From Photorhabdus namnaonensis (GTDB lineage Bacteria > Pseudomonadota > Gammaproteobacteria > Enterobacterales > Enterobacteriaceae), in the NCBI RefSeq assembly GCF_001684335.1, contig NZ_LOIC01000082.1, forward strand, positions 62,001-126,000: a DNA stretch of 64,000 nt. The letters run 5' to 3'. Within the stretch, counting starts at the first letter, position 1. Each line of letters opens with the position of its first letter. Below are positions 9,265-18,134 of the stretch, piece by piece. The notes beneath the pieces are model-generated. The model saw only the letters and a program-made list of their open reading frames with translations, was not told where the DNA came from and did not search any database. Both the position numbers and the translations under genes were made by a program.

Positions 9265-9903
9265 TTATTCTGCGGCATAGCCTTCTGGAGGGAGAATCTT
9301 TCCATCCAGATACGCTTTGCCATTAACCATACTTAGGCGCTCTTCGATAAACCAGTTGATAACTAACGGATAGATGTCGTGCTCCTGAGTCTGAACCCGT
9401 TTAACAACCTCATTTTCCTGATCACCGGCAAAAATAGGAACTTTAGCTTGCAGGATCACCGGACCGCCATCCAGTTCTTCTGTTACAAAATGGACGGAAG
9501 TACCGTGCTCTGTATCACCATTTTCTATCGCTTTGCGGTGAGTATGCAGGCTAGGATATTTGGGCAACAGAGAAGGGTGAATGTTTAATAGGCGGCCAAG
9601 ATAGTGTTGCACGAAATCTGGCGTCAGAATACGCATATAACCAGCAAGGACCACTAAGTCTGGTTGATATTGATCAATGGCATGTTTCAACGCTTCATCA
9701 TAAGCCGGACGATCTGCATAGTCTTTCGGGCTAACAACATGAGCGGGAATATCCGCCTGTTTAGCGCGTAACAGACCGTAAGCATTTGCTGTATTACTGA
9801 ATACCGCGCAAACTTGCCCATGAATTCTGTTCTGCTGGCAGGCGTCAATCACCGCCTGGAGATTGCTGCCGCTGCCAGAGATGAGTACAACGATATTTTT
9901 CAT
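9265..9903 (-). CDS. purN: Phosphoribosylglycinamide formyltransferase 1
   Basis: 212 aa. It transfers the formyl group from 10-formyl-tetrahydrofolate to GAR, step three of purine synthesis. It has the N-terminal [16 protein letters not shown] phosphate-binding loop, [13 protein letters not shown], and the catalytic block [17 protein letters not shown] with the conserved Asn, His and, further on, the [18 protein letters not shown] aspartate. It overlaps the purM stop by 4 bp (ATGA-type junction), so the two are translationally coupled, as in E. coli purMN. Confidence 0.98.
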   Translation of the reverse strand: MKNIVVLISGSGSNLQAVIDACQQNRIHGQVCAVFSNTANAYGLLRAKQADIPAHVVSPKDYADRPAYDEALKHAIDQYQPDLVVLAGYMRILTPDFVQHYLGRLLNIHPSLLPKYPSLHTHRKAIENGDTEHGTSVHFVTEELDGGPVILQAKVPIFAGDQENEVVKRVQTQEHDIYPLVINWFIEERLSMVNGKAYLDGKILPPEGYAAE

Positions 9904-10940
9904 TTAATAATGACCTGTTGTTCACCCTCTTGCAGTGTCGCGATAGAGCCGATACGCCAAGCTTTCTCACCGGCGGCAGTGAGCAATTCAATAGCCTGTT
10001 CAACGGCTGTTGGTGGTAATGCAATTACCATCCCGACACCACAGTTGAATGTGCGGTACATTTCATGGCGGCTAACATTGCCTGTCTGTTGCAGCCAATT
10101 AAATATGGCCGGCCACTGCCAACTGGATTCGTTAATCTGTGCCTGGGTATTTTCAGGTAGAACACGCGGAATATTTTCCCAGAAACCGCCGCCGGTTAGA
10201 TGAGCAATAGCGTGAACATCAACGTGTTCGATTAAGGATAAAAGGGATTTCACATAAATTTTTGTCGGGGCGAGCAGGTGATCTGCCAGTGATTTACCTT
10301 CAAGCTCGGTTGCTTCTGGATCGGTGTTGCTGACGGCCAGAATTTTGCGTATCAGAGAATAGCCGTTTGAGTGAGGGCCGCTGGCGGCAAGGGCAATCAA
10401 GGCATCACCCGCTTGAACCTTACTGCCATCAATGATTTCTGATTTTTCAACCACACCGACGCAGAAGCCGGCGACATCATAATCTTCGCCGTGGTACATC
10501 CCCGGCATTTCCGCAGTTTCTCCACCAACCAGGGCACAGCCGGATAATTGACAGCCTTCCGCGATACCGGTGATAACGCTGGCGGCAGTATCAACATCCA
10601 GTTTTCCGGTTGCATAGTAATCGAGGAAAAATAGGGGTTCCGCGCCTTGAACAACCAGGTCATTAACGCACATTGCAACTAAGTCAATGCCGATAGTGTC
10701 ATGGCGTTTGAGATCCATTGCCAGACGTAACTTGGTGCCGACGCCATCAGTACCAGAAACCAGAATGGGTTCGCGGTATTTTTGTGGTAATGCGCATAAA
10801 GCGCCAAACCCGCCTAAACCACCCATAACTTCCGGGCGACGGGTCTGTTTTACAACACCTTTAATACGGTTGACTAAGGCATTACCGGCGTCGATATCGA
10901 CACCGGCGTCTTTATAACTGAGAGAGGTTTTGTTGGTCAC
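9900..10940 (-). CDS. purM: Phosphoribosylformylglycinamidine cyclo-ligase (AIR synthetase)
   Basis: 346 aa (E. coli 345). It closes FGAM to AIR with ATP in the purine pathway. It starts [22 protein letters not shown] and contains [50 protein letters not shown] and [13 protein letters not shown], all diagnostic of PurM. First gene of purMN. A near-perfect PurR operator lies about 65 bp upstream, so repression by PurR with hypoxanthine or guanine is expected. The divergent neighbour is upp, the same arrangement as in E. coli. Confidence 0.98.
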   Translation of the reverse strand: MTNKTSLSYKDAGVDIDAGNALVNRIKGVVKQTRRPEVMGGLGGFGALCALPQKYREPILVSGTDGVGTKLRLAMDLKRHDTIGIDLVAMCVNDLVVQGAEPLFFLDYYATGKLDVDTAASVITGIAEGCQLSGCALVGGETAEMPGMYHGEDYDVAGFCVGVVEKSEIIDGSKVQAGDALIALAASGPHSNGYSLIRKILAVSNTDPEATELEGKSLADHLLAPTKIYVKSLLSLIEHVDVHAIAHLTGGGFWENIPRVLPENTQAQINESSWQWPAIFNWLQQTGNVSRHEMYRTFNCGVGMVIALPPTAVEQAIELLTAAGEKAWRIGSIATLQEGEQQVIIK

Positions 10941-11004
10941 TCGAAGCCCCCAAGGCGGTTGCGTTTGATAAATTAAGACAGAATAGTAACAATTCTAACA
11001 GTCT

Positions 11005-11020
11005 AAGCAAACGTTTGCGA
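11005..11020 (-). promoter_or_regulatory. PurR operator upstream of purMN
   Basis: The 16-bp word AAGCAAACGTTTGCGA matches the PurR consensus ACGCAAACGTTTGCGT at 13 of 16 positions, with the central CAAACGTTTG palindrome intact. It is placed between purM and upp, 65 bp from the purM start. Confidence 0.85.
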
Positions 11021-11165
11021 GACTCTTGTTTAGGATCAAAATTCTCGCAAGTAGGGCTATGTTTGATGAAAATCAACGGATTGGTAGTGGTGTTATGGTT
11101 AAAAGAGGGTATAATCTCGCGGTTTTTTTGTCTGCTGGCGACATGACATACAGTAGGAGAAGTCC

Positions 11166-11792
11166 ATGAAGATCGTTGAGGTGAATCACCCACTTGTTAA
11201 ACATAAACTCGGTCTGATGCGAGCGAATGATATCAGCACCAAACGCTTTCGTGAACTGGCCGCAGAAGTTGGAAGCCTTCTGACTTATGAAGCAACTGCT
11301 GATTTAGAAACTGAAAAAGTCACTATTGATGGCTGGTGTGGTCCGGTGGCAGTTGAGCAGATTAAAGGTAAAAAAATAACTGTCGTACCTATTCTGCGTG
11401 CGGGGTTGGGGATGATGGATGGTGTATTGGAGAATGTTCCCAGTGCCCGGATCAGCGTCGTAGGGGTTTATCGTAATGAAGAAACCTTAGAACCTGTCCC
11501 TTATTTCCAGAAATTGGCCTCCAATATTGATGAACGTATGGCTCTGGTGGTTGACCCTATGTTGGCAACCGGCGGCTCTATGATTGCAACTATCGATTTA
11601 CTGAAAAAAGCCGGCTGCCAGTCGATTAAAGTTCTGGTTTTGGTGGCCGCTCCTGAAGGTATTGCTGCGTTGGAAAAAGCCCATCCTGATGTGGAACTGT
11701 ATACAGCTTCTATTGATGAGAGACTCAATGAACAGGGATACATTGTGCCTGGCCTGGGGGATGCAGGTGATAAGATATTTGGTACGAAATAA
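11166..11792 (+). CDS. upp: Uracil phosphoribosyltransferase
   Basis: 208 aa, identical in length to E. coli Upp. It salvages uracil to UMP using PRPP. It begins [19 protein letters not shown]. It contains [15 protein letters not shown], the PRPP-binding loop [23 protein letters not shown], and the uracil-binding C-terminus [23 protein letters not shown] precedes the start, and a TATAAT at 11110-11115 is a plausible -10 box. It is followed by a hairpin with a T-run, then by uraA, as in E. coli. Confidence 0.98.
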   Translation: MKIVEVNHPLVKHKLGLMRANDISTKRFRELAAEVGSLLTYEATADLETEKVTIDGWCGPVAVEQIKGKKITVVPILRAGLGMMDGVLENVPSARISVVGVYRNEETLEPVPYFQKLASNIDERMALVVDPMLATGGSMIATIDLLKKAGCQSIKVLVLVAAPEGIAALEKAHPDVELYTASIDERLNEQGYIVPGLGDAGDKIFGTK

Positions 11793-11798
11793 TAAGTT

Positions 11799-11825
11799 AG
11801 CCGACTTTTGAGTCGGCTTTTTTTT
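11799..11825 (+). terminator. Rho-independent terminator/attenuator between upp and uraA
   Basis: AGCCGAC, a 6-nt loop, GTCGGCT, then eight T. It is a classical terminator placed inside an otherwise continuous upp-uraA unit, so it probably reduces read-through into the permease gene. Confidence 0.85.
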
Positions 11826-11860
11826 GGTTCTAACGCAAGAAGATTAAGAGGATAAAGAAA

Positions 11861-13153
11861 ATGACCCGTCGTACGATTGGTGTAGATGAGCGGCCTCCTT
11901 TTTTACAGACCATTCCACTCAGTCTCCAACATCTTTTTGCTATGTTTGGTGCGACGGTATTGGTGCCGATTTTGTTTAAAGTCAACCCGGCGACAATTTT
12001 GCTGTTTAACGGTATCGGTACATTGTTGTATCTGGTGATTTGTAAGGGAAAGGTTCCGGCGTATTTGGGATCGAGTTTCGCTTTTATTTCACCGGTCTTA
12101 TTGCTGTTGCCACTGGGATATGAATTAGCCTTGGGTGGCTTTATTATATGCGGCGTGCTGTTTTGTCTGGTTTCACTGATTGTCAAAGTGGCGGGGAGAA
12201 GTTGGATTAACGCGTTGTTTCCACCTGCGGCAATGGGGGCGATTGTGGCTGTTATCGGTCTGGAACTTGCTGGTGTTGCGGCTGATATGGCGGGTTTGCG
12301 TCCGGTGGAAGGCGCCGGTGTTGATCCAACAACATTGACAATTTCTCTGGTAACGCTGGCGGTAACTGTCCTTGGTTCAGTGATGTTCCGTGGATTTCTG
12401 GCTATTATCCCGATTCTCATTGGCGTATTGGTAGGTTATGCGTTGGCGTTCTTGATGGGGGTGGTTGACCTGACGCTAATACGTGAAGCGCCGTGGTTTG
12501 CATTGCCAACTTTTTATACCCCACGTTTTGAGTGGTTTGCCATTATGACTATTTTGCCCGCGGCGCTGGTTGTGATAGCGGAGCATGTTGGTCATTTAGT
12601 TGTGACGGCGAATATTGTGAAGAAGGATTTGTTAAAAGAGCCGGGGTTGCATCGTTCTATGTTTGCAAATGGTTTATCAACTGTAATTTCCGGTTTCTTT
12701 GGTTCAACGCCGAATACGACTTATGGTGAAAATATTGGTGTCATGGCAATTACCAAAGTGTACAGTACCTGGGTTATTGGCGGTGCTGCGATACTGGCGA
12801 TTTTGCTCTCCTGCGTCGGTAAATTGGCGGCGGCAATTCAGGCCGTACCGGTTCCAGTCATGGGCGGTGTCTCGCTGCTGCTTTATGGGGTTATTGGTGC
12901 GTCAGGTATTCGGGTGTTGATTGATTCCAAGGTGGATTACAACAAAGCACAAAATCTTATCCTGACTTCCGTGATTCTTATCATCGGTGTCAGTGGGGCA
13001 AAAATTAATATCGGTGTCGTTGAACTTAAAGGCATGGCGTTGGCAACGATTGTAGGTATTGGTATGAGTTTGATTTTCCGTCTGGTTACTGTTTTCCGTC
13101 CCGAAGAACGATATATTGAATCTTCCGTTGAATCTGTTAATCGGAATCATTAA
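11861..13153 (+). CDS. uraA: Uracil permease (NCS2 family)
   Basis: 430 aa (E. coli UraA 429). Proton-coupled uracil symporter of the inner membrane with 14 hydrophobic segments. It begins RRTIGVDERPPFLQTIPLSLQHLFAMFGATVLVPIL, nearly identical to E. coli. The substrate-binding segments are PAALVVIAEHVGHLVV (conserved Glu-His) and GFFGSTPNTTYGENIGVMA (conserved Glu). Supplies substrate for Upp. In E. coli uraA is directly followed by hda; here about 5 kb of other genes have been inserted between them. Confidence 0.97.
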   Translation: MTRRTIGVDERPPFLQTIPLSLQHLFAMFGATVLVPILFKVNPATILLFNGIGTLLYLVICKGKVPAYLGSSFAFISPVLLLLPLGYELALGGFIICGVLFCLVSLIVKVAGRSWINALFPPAAMGAIVAVIGLELAGVAADMAGLRPVEGAGVDPTTLTISLVTLAVTVLGSVMFRGFLAIIPILIGVLVGYALAFLMGVVDLTLIREAPWFALPTFYTPRFEWFAIMTILPAALVVIAEHVGHLVVTANIVKKDLLKEPGLHRSMFANGLSTVISGFFGSTPNTTYGENIGVMAITKVYSTWVIGGAAILAILLSCVGKLAAAIQAVPVPVMGGVSLLLYGVIGASGIRVLIDSKVDYNKAQNLILTSVILIIGVSGAKINIGVVELKGMALATIVGIGMSLIFRLVTVFRPEERYIESSVESVNRNH

Positions 13154-13303
13154 CTGAAGCAATAAATTCGATTCATTACCCCCGCTTTGAATGATTTAAT
13201 CAGGGAAGAGCGGGGATGATGGTTATCATTTTATCTGTAAGGGAGATTTGATGCGAAATTAAGTAAGCCATAAAGTATCAGCATGTTTAGGCGTAACATT
13301 CAG

Positions 13304-13328
13304 TAATAAAAAAGGAGCGAAAAGCTCC
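13304..13328 (-). terminator. Rho-independent terminator for the small minus-strand gene
   Basis: On the minus strand GGAGC, a 5-nt loop and GCTCC are followed by a run of T. It lies 11 bp past the stop of the 56-aa gene. Confidence 0.7.
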
Positions 13329-13338
13329 CTTCAAGTGT

Positions 13339-13509
13339 TTATCGGACTACGTACCAGTTTCGTTTTTCATTGAGATACTGAACAGTACCCTCTCTTTCGG
13401 ATTTTTTTAGGGCGCTGTAAGCGGCTCTCATACGTTCCGCTTTTTTAGCTACCGCTTTTTCGAGTTCAAGCTTTTCTTTTTCAGCTTGTTCGTTATGTAT
13501 GTATGACAT
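13339..13509 (-). CDS. Small charged coiled-coil protein, unknown
   Basis: 56 aa, from ATG 13509 to TAA 13339, with GGGAGGGG just upstream as ribosome binding site. The sequence is Lys/Glu/Ala-rich (EKEKLELEKAVAKKAERMRAA), predicted to be one long amphipathic helix. It ends in aromatic/basic residues (KRNWYVVR). It overlaps the end of the preceding gene by 17 bp and is followed by a good terminator, so it is probably a real second cistron. I do not recognise the family. It lies on the accessory segment between uraA and hda. The pairing with an upstream 166-codon gene suggests a small phage-, effector- or immunity-type cassette, but nothing proves it. Confidence 0.6.
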   Translation of the reverse strand: MSYIHNEQAEKEKLELEKAVAKKAERMRAAYSALKKSEREGTVQYLNEKRNWYVVR

Positions 13510-14118
13510 AACCCCTCCCGTTTGGATCTAACTTATCTATTATGGTAAAGCCGTTTTGTGTCACAAATCGATTAATATATCGTTTATAGACCCTGTTCAG
13601 GCGCTCATCCGCAGCAAGCAAAATGTACCCGCTAGGGCTGACCGCATTATAGTGCTCATTAATCAGCCTTTCAACTGCGTACATAATCCCTATCATCTGA
13701 TTATGGTTATTTGTAGGACACCTCTCAAATAGCGTGTTATTGTCTAAATTGTTTTTTGCATCAAATGAGACTTCAAAAAAATTGTTTAGATCGAAGCTGT
13801 AATTTTCAGGTAAAACGACAGAAGGATCTCCCTTTGAAATAATCTCCATTATCCCCGTCATCTTTCAAGTTGCCTCTTTGTTGGCTGCACTCGCTCACCC
13901 CGGTCACATAGTTTGCTATGCTCCCGGGGATTCACTCCCTTGCCGCCGCGATGCACCTTGAAATCCATAGGGTATATAATCAAGGTATATTCCACGCCAG
14001 ACACCTCAAAATCTGAGATATGTGCTTCACCATATCCGAGATTCTCTATTTTAAAGGGCATAGATTTTCCTAAAATTTCAACGTATTGAAACTTTATATT
14101 CCAATGTTCTTCAATCAA
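13493..14118 (-). pseudogene. Unknown gene split by an ERIC element
   Basis: Two abutting minus-strand frames (14118-13858 and 13861-13493) flank an ERIC repeat. The tail of the first frame is translated ERIC DNA. Removing 125 bp, the element minus one copy of the TA target duplication, joins them into one uninterrupted frame of 167 codons. The junction then reads EYTLIIMEIISKGD. The restored 166-aa protein has no signal peptide and no domain I recognise; its C-terminal half contains MIGIMYAVERLINEHYNAV and YKRYINRFVTQNGF. The downstream half could still be translated from ATG 13861, at the ERIC edge, giving 122 aa. It precedes and overlaps the 56-aa gene. Function unknown. Confidence 0.8.
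13850..13976. repeat. ERIC element, copy 1 (127 bp)
   Basis: Exactly 127 bp, starting TATCCCCG and ending GGGTATA, with the ERIC core CACCCCGGTCACATAG and CTATGCTCCCGGGG forming the central imperfect palindrome. About 93% identical by eye to the copy at 58619-58745. It sits inside a coding sequence with a TA duplication at the ends. Confidence 0.95.
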
Positions 14119-14304
14119 TTGATTTCAGCGCAGTATAATACAGAATCTCTTGTTCAAGCTTAATGTGAAAGATAAATGCGTGCGGCGCCGCAAAAAAAGA
14201 GGTTACAAAGTCAGTTAGCGATATCTGTTAGTTAGAAGTAACAGGTATCGCTTATAATTTTATGCTTGTTCTGATTTCAAATTAATTAATCAGGTACCGC
14301 TTAT

Positions 14305-15612
14305 TCATTGAAATTGCGGTAGATAATCACAGTTTATTGTTAATACGTCATTCAACAGTGGTGAAGCAATGTCTACATCGGCAACCAGTGGGTTGGTGAT
14401 CAGTGCCAATAGTGCGGCGTGGCGGTCGCCATGAACTGCTGCTTTGATCGTTAAGCGTTCATAGGTTTTTATCTGTTGTGTCAGAGGATACATACTGTCA
14501 GGCAGGCGGCCGAATGTCAGCGGGCGGGCGCCTTCTGCATTAATAATACAATTGGTTTCAATGACGGCATCATCCGGCAAACCCCGAATAGCTCCGTGGT
14601 TTGTGGTATTGACTACCAATTGGCTATCGAGATTGTTATGAATGGCGCAAATCAGATCCAGTGCAACCTCAGAATAGAATGAACCACCGCGGAAACTGAG
14701 TTGCTCAGGCTTGTGATCAAGTTCTGGATCAGCGTACAGTTCGAATAGTTTCTGTTCTACTTTCATCACTTGTTCTGCCCGGGTGCCTTGTGCGACAGCG
14801 GCTTTGTGCTCTTCTTGTAACATATTGCGGGTTTGGTAGAAGTAGCGGTGATAAGGGCAAGGGATTGCGCCTAGTGCCTTAAGGAGTGGCGGAGGCCAGG
14901 GCGCTTCTTGAATATTATTCATGGTTAAGACTGCACCATTGCATAGCATATCAAGTACCTGTTGAGTTTTATCCTGACCAGCAACCAGTACTTGATGTAC
15001 CCAGACCATATGATTCAGCCCGGCAAAGTGTAACTGCACGTCCTGATAAGGGCGTTGTAGCATATTAGCTATCATGTGATGCATTGTGACCGGGACATTA
15101 CATAGGCCAATGATTTTTGCTTTGCTATAGCGGGAAATTGCTTCGGTAACGATCCCTGCTGGATTGGTGAAGTTAATAATCCATGCGTCCGGTGCAAGTT
15201 GTTCAACTTTATGGGCAATATCCAGCAAAATGGGGATGGTGCGTAGTGCTTTGGCAAAGCCGCCTACGCCGGTGGTTTCCTGACCGATCAAGCCATATTT
15301 TAGCCCCAGACGCTCGTCCGCGGCGCGAGCCGGAAGCTGGCCGACACGCAATTGAGTTAAAATAAAACTGGCGCCGCGAATGGCGTTATCTGGTGTGAAA
15401 TGGACGCTGACAATAACGTGTTCCATGCCATGACGAGCTAACATACGGCGAGTAAGCGCGGCGATAATTCCTACTTTCTGTTTTCCACTGTCAATGTCAA
15501 CTAATGCCAGCTCGGATAGTGGAATGTTTTTTTGGTGTTGAATAAGCCCTTCGACTAATTCAGCTGTGTAGCTGCTACCGCCGCCAATAACGGCTATTTT
15601 GATTCGTTTCAT
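14305..15612 (-). CDS. chbF: 6-phospho-beta-glucosidase, glycoside hydrolase family 4
   Basis: 435 aa. NAD- and metal-dependent GH4 enzyme that hydrolyses phosphorylated beta-glucosides (cellobiose or chitobiose 6-phosphate) in the cytoplasm. It has the N-terminal dinucleotide-binding [18 protein letters not shown], then [35 protein letters not shown], and the metal-site motif IGLCNVPV. These blocks are typical of CelF/ChbF. It overlaps the IIA gene by 4 bp and is the last gene of a chbB-C-A-F operon. Substrate choice between cellobiose, chitobiose and other beta-glucosides cannot be settled from sequence. Confidence 0.9.
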   Translation of the reverse strand: MKRIKIAVIGGGSSYTAELVEGLIQHQKNIPLSELALVDIDSGKQKVGIIAALTRRMLARHGMEHVIVSVHFTPDNAIRGASFILTQLRVGQLPARAADERLGLKYGLIGQETTGVGGFAKALRTIPILLDIAHKVEQLAPDAWIINFTNPAGIVTEAISRYSKAKIIGLCNVPVTMHHMIANMLQRPYQDVQLHFAGLNHMVWVHQVLVAGQDKTQQVLDMLCNGAVLTMNNIQEAPWPPPLLKALGAIPCPYHRYFYQTRNMLQEEHKAAVAQGTRAEQVMKVEQKLFELYADPELDHKPEQLSFRGGSFYSEVALDLICAIHNNLDSQLVVNTTNHGAIRGLPDDAVIETNCIINAEGARPLTFGRLPDSMYPLTQQIKTYERLTIKAAVHGDRHAALLALITNPLVADVDIASPLLNDVLTINCDYLPQFQ

Positions 15613-15956
15613 ACCTTTTCCTCTTCATCTTGTGATGGTATTCGGCGATAGAGTTCAATCATATCGCTGGCAAGATCTTGAATAACCATTGCGTTCATTA
15701 AATGATCCTGCGCATGAACAGTGATGAGATTGACAGGTAATTTACCGCAGCCTTCATCCAATCCGATGAGGGTGGTTTGAATCGTGTGTGCTTCTTTGAT
15801 TGCCTGTTGGGATTCAGTCATCAGTGTTTGTGCCGTTTGAAAGTCGCCGTTTCTGGCATGTTGTAATGCCATTAGGGCATGACTGCGTGCGCTTCCGGCA
15901 TGAACCAGTAGTTCTACAATAGTTTTTTCTAAATCAATGGTTTGTCCTAAATCCAT
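15609..15956 (-). CDS. chbA: PTS lactose/cellobiose-type enzyme IIA
   Basis: 115 aa, normal for the family. All-helical phosphocarrier that passes phosphate from HPr to IIB. Typical segments are IVELLVHAGSARSHALMALQHARNGDF and the active-site histidine in NLITVHAQDHLMNAMVIQDLA. Starts 18 bp after the IIC stop and overlaps chbF, so it is translated within the same operon. Confidence 0.93.
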   Translation of the reverse strand: MDLGQTIDLEKTIVELLVHAGSARSHALMALQHARNGDFQTAQTLMTESQQAIKEAHTIQTTLIGLDEGCGKLPVNLITVHAQDHLMNAMVIQDLASDMIELYRRIPSQDEEEKV

Positions 15957-15974
15957 GTGTAAATTCTCCGAAAA

Positions 15975-17303
15975 TTAGGGTTGGGATTGAGTTTCTACAC
16001 CGGTGGATGCTGTGTTTTCTCGCTGTTTATTTTCTTCGTTGACCAACTGTTTTTCATAAATTTTGAAGAAGGGATACCAGATAAAGAGGTCGATTATCAT
16101 TAGTATGAACACGAGCACAGCCGCACGATAATCCCAGGCGGCGGAAATCATTGCGCCGAATGGCGCTGGCGCAGTCCAGGGGGAAAGGGCGACCATTTTA
16201 TGCACTAGGCCAAGATGCAGAGTGCTGTAGGACAATACTGCATTGACCAATGGCACAACCAGTAGTGGAATGAATAAGGTTGGATTCATCACAATGGGTG
16301 AGCCAAACAGTAGTGGCTCGTTAATATTGAACATGGACGGAACCACGCTCAGTTTTCCGATAGTACGCAAATGTATAGAACGGCTGCGCAGATAAAGGAA
16401 CGCCAGAACCAGTGTGGAACCAGAGCCGCCAATACAGATATAAAACGACCAGTAAGGGTCAGTAAAAATTTGTGTTGTAGCTATATCTTGAGCCATTAGT
16501 GTTGCATTAGTAGCAATATTTGCCATAAAAATAGGAGCCATCAAACCAGTGACAATGTTGGCGCCATGAATACCGGCAAACCACAGCAGGTTGGCAATGA
16601 GTAACGCTAATATAATGGCGGGTAGAGTATCCCCAACGGAAATGAGGGGGTGGAATATTTGCATTATGGCTGCGGGAATAAGTAGATTGAATTCACTCTG
16701 TAATAGCAAGCTGGCAGGATAAACTGTCAACAAGATGCCTATGACTGGGTACAAAAGTTCAAAAGAACGGGCAATTGCTGGCGGCACTTGTGTTGGCATT
16801 CGGATGGTAATGTTATATTTTTTTAGCAAACGAGTTAGTTCAACTGACCAGATAGCGCAAATTAATGCGGTAAATACACCCGTGCCGCCGAGGAAATCGA
16901 GTGCTATTTTGTTTTCTATCTGTGGTGCGGCGGCTAGCAAAAACGCCATTAGTGATAGTAAAGCAGAAGTTAGCCCATCCAAACCGTAAGATTTAGCTAA
17001 ACTGTAGGCGGTGCCGACCGAAACAAAGACACTCATTAATCCCATAGTCATAAAGTAAGGCATAGTGATGGTGACCCAGTGAGTTTTGGCAAAGGACAAC
17101 CAGGCTTGGCCGAATGAGGATGCAGTCTGTAAATCGAAGGGTGGGTTTGCCACAATTAACATCATGCTGCCGATGATCAAAAATGGCATGGCTGAGATAA
17201 AGCCGTCACGCATTGCAATAATATGCCGTTGGTTACCGATTCGCCCGGCAATCGGGATAATATAGCTTTCTAAGACGCGCGTAAAAGAGGTGTAGAGACT
17301 CAT
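15975..17303 (-). CDS. chbC: PTS cellobiose/chitobiose-type enzyme IIC
   Basis: 442 aa membrane protein that imports and phosphorylates the disaccharide together with IIA and IIB. Family landmarks: IAGRIGNQRHIIAMRDGFISAMPFLIIGSM at the N-terminus, WFAGIHGANIVTGLMAPI, and the substrate-binding NINEPLLFGSPIVMNPTLFIP. About ten hydrophobic segments are visible. The C-terminal 20 residues are hydrophilic. It follows chbB by 29 bp. Confidence 0.95.
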   Translation of the reverse strand: MSLYTSFTRVLESYIIPIAGRIGNQRHIIAMRDGFISAMPFLIIGSMMLIVANPPFDLQTASSFGQAWLSFAKTHWVTITMPYFMTMGLMSVFVSVGTAYSLAKSYGLDGLTSALLSLMAFLLAAAPQIENKIALDFLGGTGVFTALICAIWSVELTRLLKKYNITIRMPTQVPPAIARSFELLYPVIGILLTVYPASLLLQSEFNLLIPAAIMQIFHPLISVGDTLPAIILALLIANLLWFAGIHGANIVTGLMAPIFMANIATNATLMAQDIATTQIFTDPYWSFYICIGGSGSTLVLAFLYLRSRSIHLRTIGKLSVVPSMFNINEPLLFGSPIVMNPTLFIPLLVVPLVNAVLSYSTLHLGLVHKMVALSPWTAPAPFGAMISAAWDYRAAVLVFILMIIDLFIWYPFFKIYEKQLVNEENKQRENTASTGVETQSQP

Positions 17304-17332
17304 GAGGGGACTCCGCGTGGTGGTGAAATGGC

Positions 17333-17638
17333 TTATTCCAACAGGCTTAATGCTTTATCGAGAACCTTATCGCCACGAAGAGTGCCATAGTCCGTCATGT
17401 CAATAACGTCGATTGGTTTGCCGTGTGGTTTGGCGATAGCGGAAAGATGGGCCAATTGATACCTCACCTGTGGGCCGAGTAGAACAACGTCAGCGTCGGC
17501 TATCAGGTGTTCTAATTCAGCCGTGGGGGCAGCTTTGATCTCAATGTCCAATCCCCGTTTTATCACTTCTGCTTGCATGCGTTGTACCAACATGCTGGTG
17601 GACATACCGGCCGCACAACACAATAGGATTTTTTTCAT
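17333..17638 (-). CDS. chbB: PTS lactose/cellobiose-type enzyme IIB
   Basis: 101 aa. The cytoplasmic phospho-cysteine carrier. The active-site loop is LLCCAAGMSTSMLVQRM, with the phosphorylated Cys at residue 7 or 8. VVLLGPQVRYQL is also typical of the family. First gene of the chbBCAF operon. Unlike E. coli, no chbR regulator or chbG deacetylase is adjacent, so control must come from elsewhere or from CRP alone. Confidence 0.95.
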   Translation of the reverse strand: MKKILLCCAAGMSTSMLVQRMQAEVIKRGLDIEIKAAPTAELEHLIADADVVLLGPQVRYQLAHLSAIAKPHGKPIDVIDMTDYGTLRGDKVLDKALSLLE

Positions 17639-17735
17639 TGCTTAGTCTCCAGTTTGTTATATTGTTTCTTATGGGATAAGTGGTTAATGAAAGCTTTCAC
17701 CTTTTATTAAGACTAGCAATTTATGTTAAATATGT

Positions 17736-17751
17736 TGCGATTTTGTTCGCA
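17736..17751. promoter_or_regulatory. CRP-like operator upstream of chbB
   Basis: TGCGA-N6-TCGCA, a perfect 5-bp inverted repeat with the CRP spacing of 6. The consensus is TGTGA-N6-TCACA, so both arms carry the same T-to-C change. It lies 98 bp upstream of chbB, a sensible place for catabolite activation of a sugar operon. Confidence 0.5.
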
Positions 17752-17863
17752 TATTAATCAAGAATAGTTTAAGGAATAGAGACAGAATGTGATCTGCATT
17801 TATAAGGAGCTATTACATTGATCTTTGCTAAGAATGAATAAAACTCACTATCTGATGGCTTTT

Positions 17864-17911
17864 TCTTAAATAATATAGCTCTTAAATAACATGATTCTTA
17901 AATAACATAGG
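17864..17911. repeat. Three tandem 16-bp repeats
   Basis: Units at 17864, 17880 and 17896, each beginning TCTTAAATAA(T/C)AT. The last 3-4 bases vary. Located about 225 bp upstream of hda. Confidence 0.85.
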
Positions 17912-18134
17912 ACTAAAAACTTAAATTTTCCTGTTCTTACATGCGGAATATTTTATAGGAGTTTGCAGTCCGTTCTGTGCTATGACGAAATATTATGCGC
18001 TTCTGGGGCTGAAATGGATTTAACTTATTGAATCCTAAAAATAGTTTTTTTATTCTTTACCTATACAGTTCATTTACAACTATTTTCTGTGATAAACTTG
18101 TTGGCGTTTATTACCAGCTCTGTTTGAGGTGCTT

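Larger units (their letters stand above)
17639..18134. other. Divergent intergenic region chbB/hda
   Basis: About 500 AT-rich bases holding promoters for the chb operon (-) and hda (+). It contains a CRP-like inverted repeat at 17736-17751 and three tandem 16-bp repeats at 17864-17911. No small open frame or RNA gene recognised. Confidence 0.6.

Noticed and set aside
11830-12420. 196-codon minus-strand frame overlapping uraA
   Set aside because: Antisense to a highly conserved permease; low-complexity Thr/Pro/Asn composition typical of a shadow frame; no ribosome binding site.
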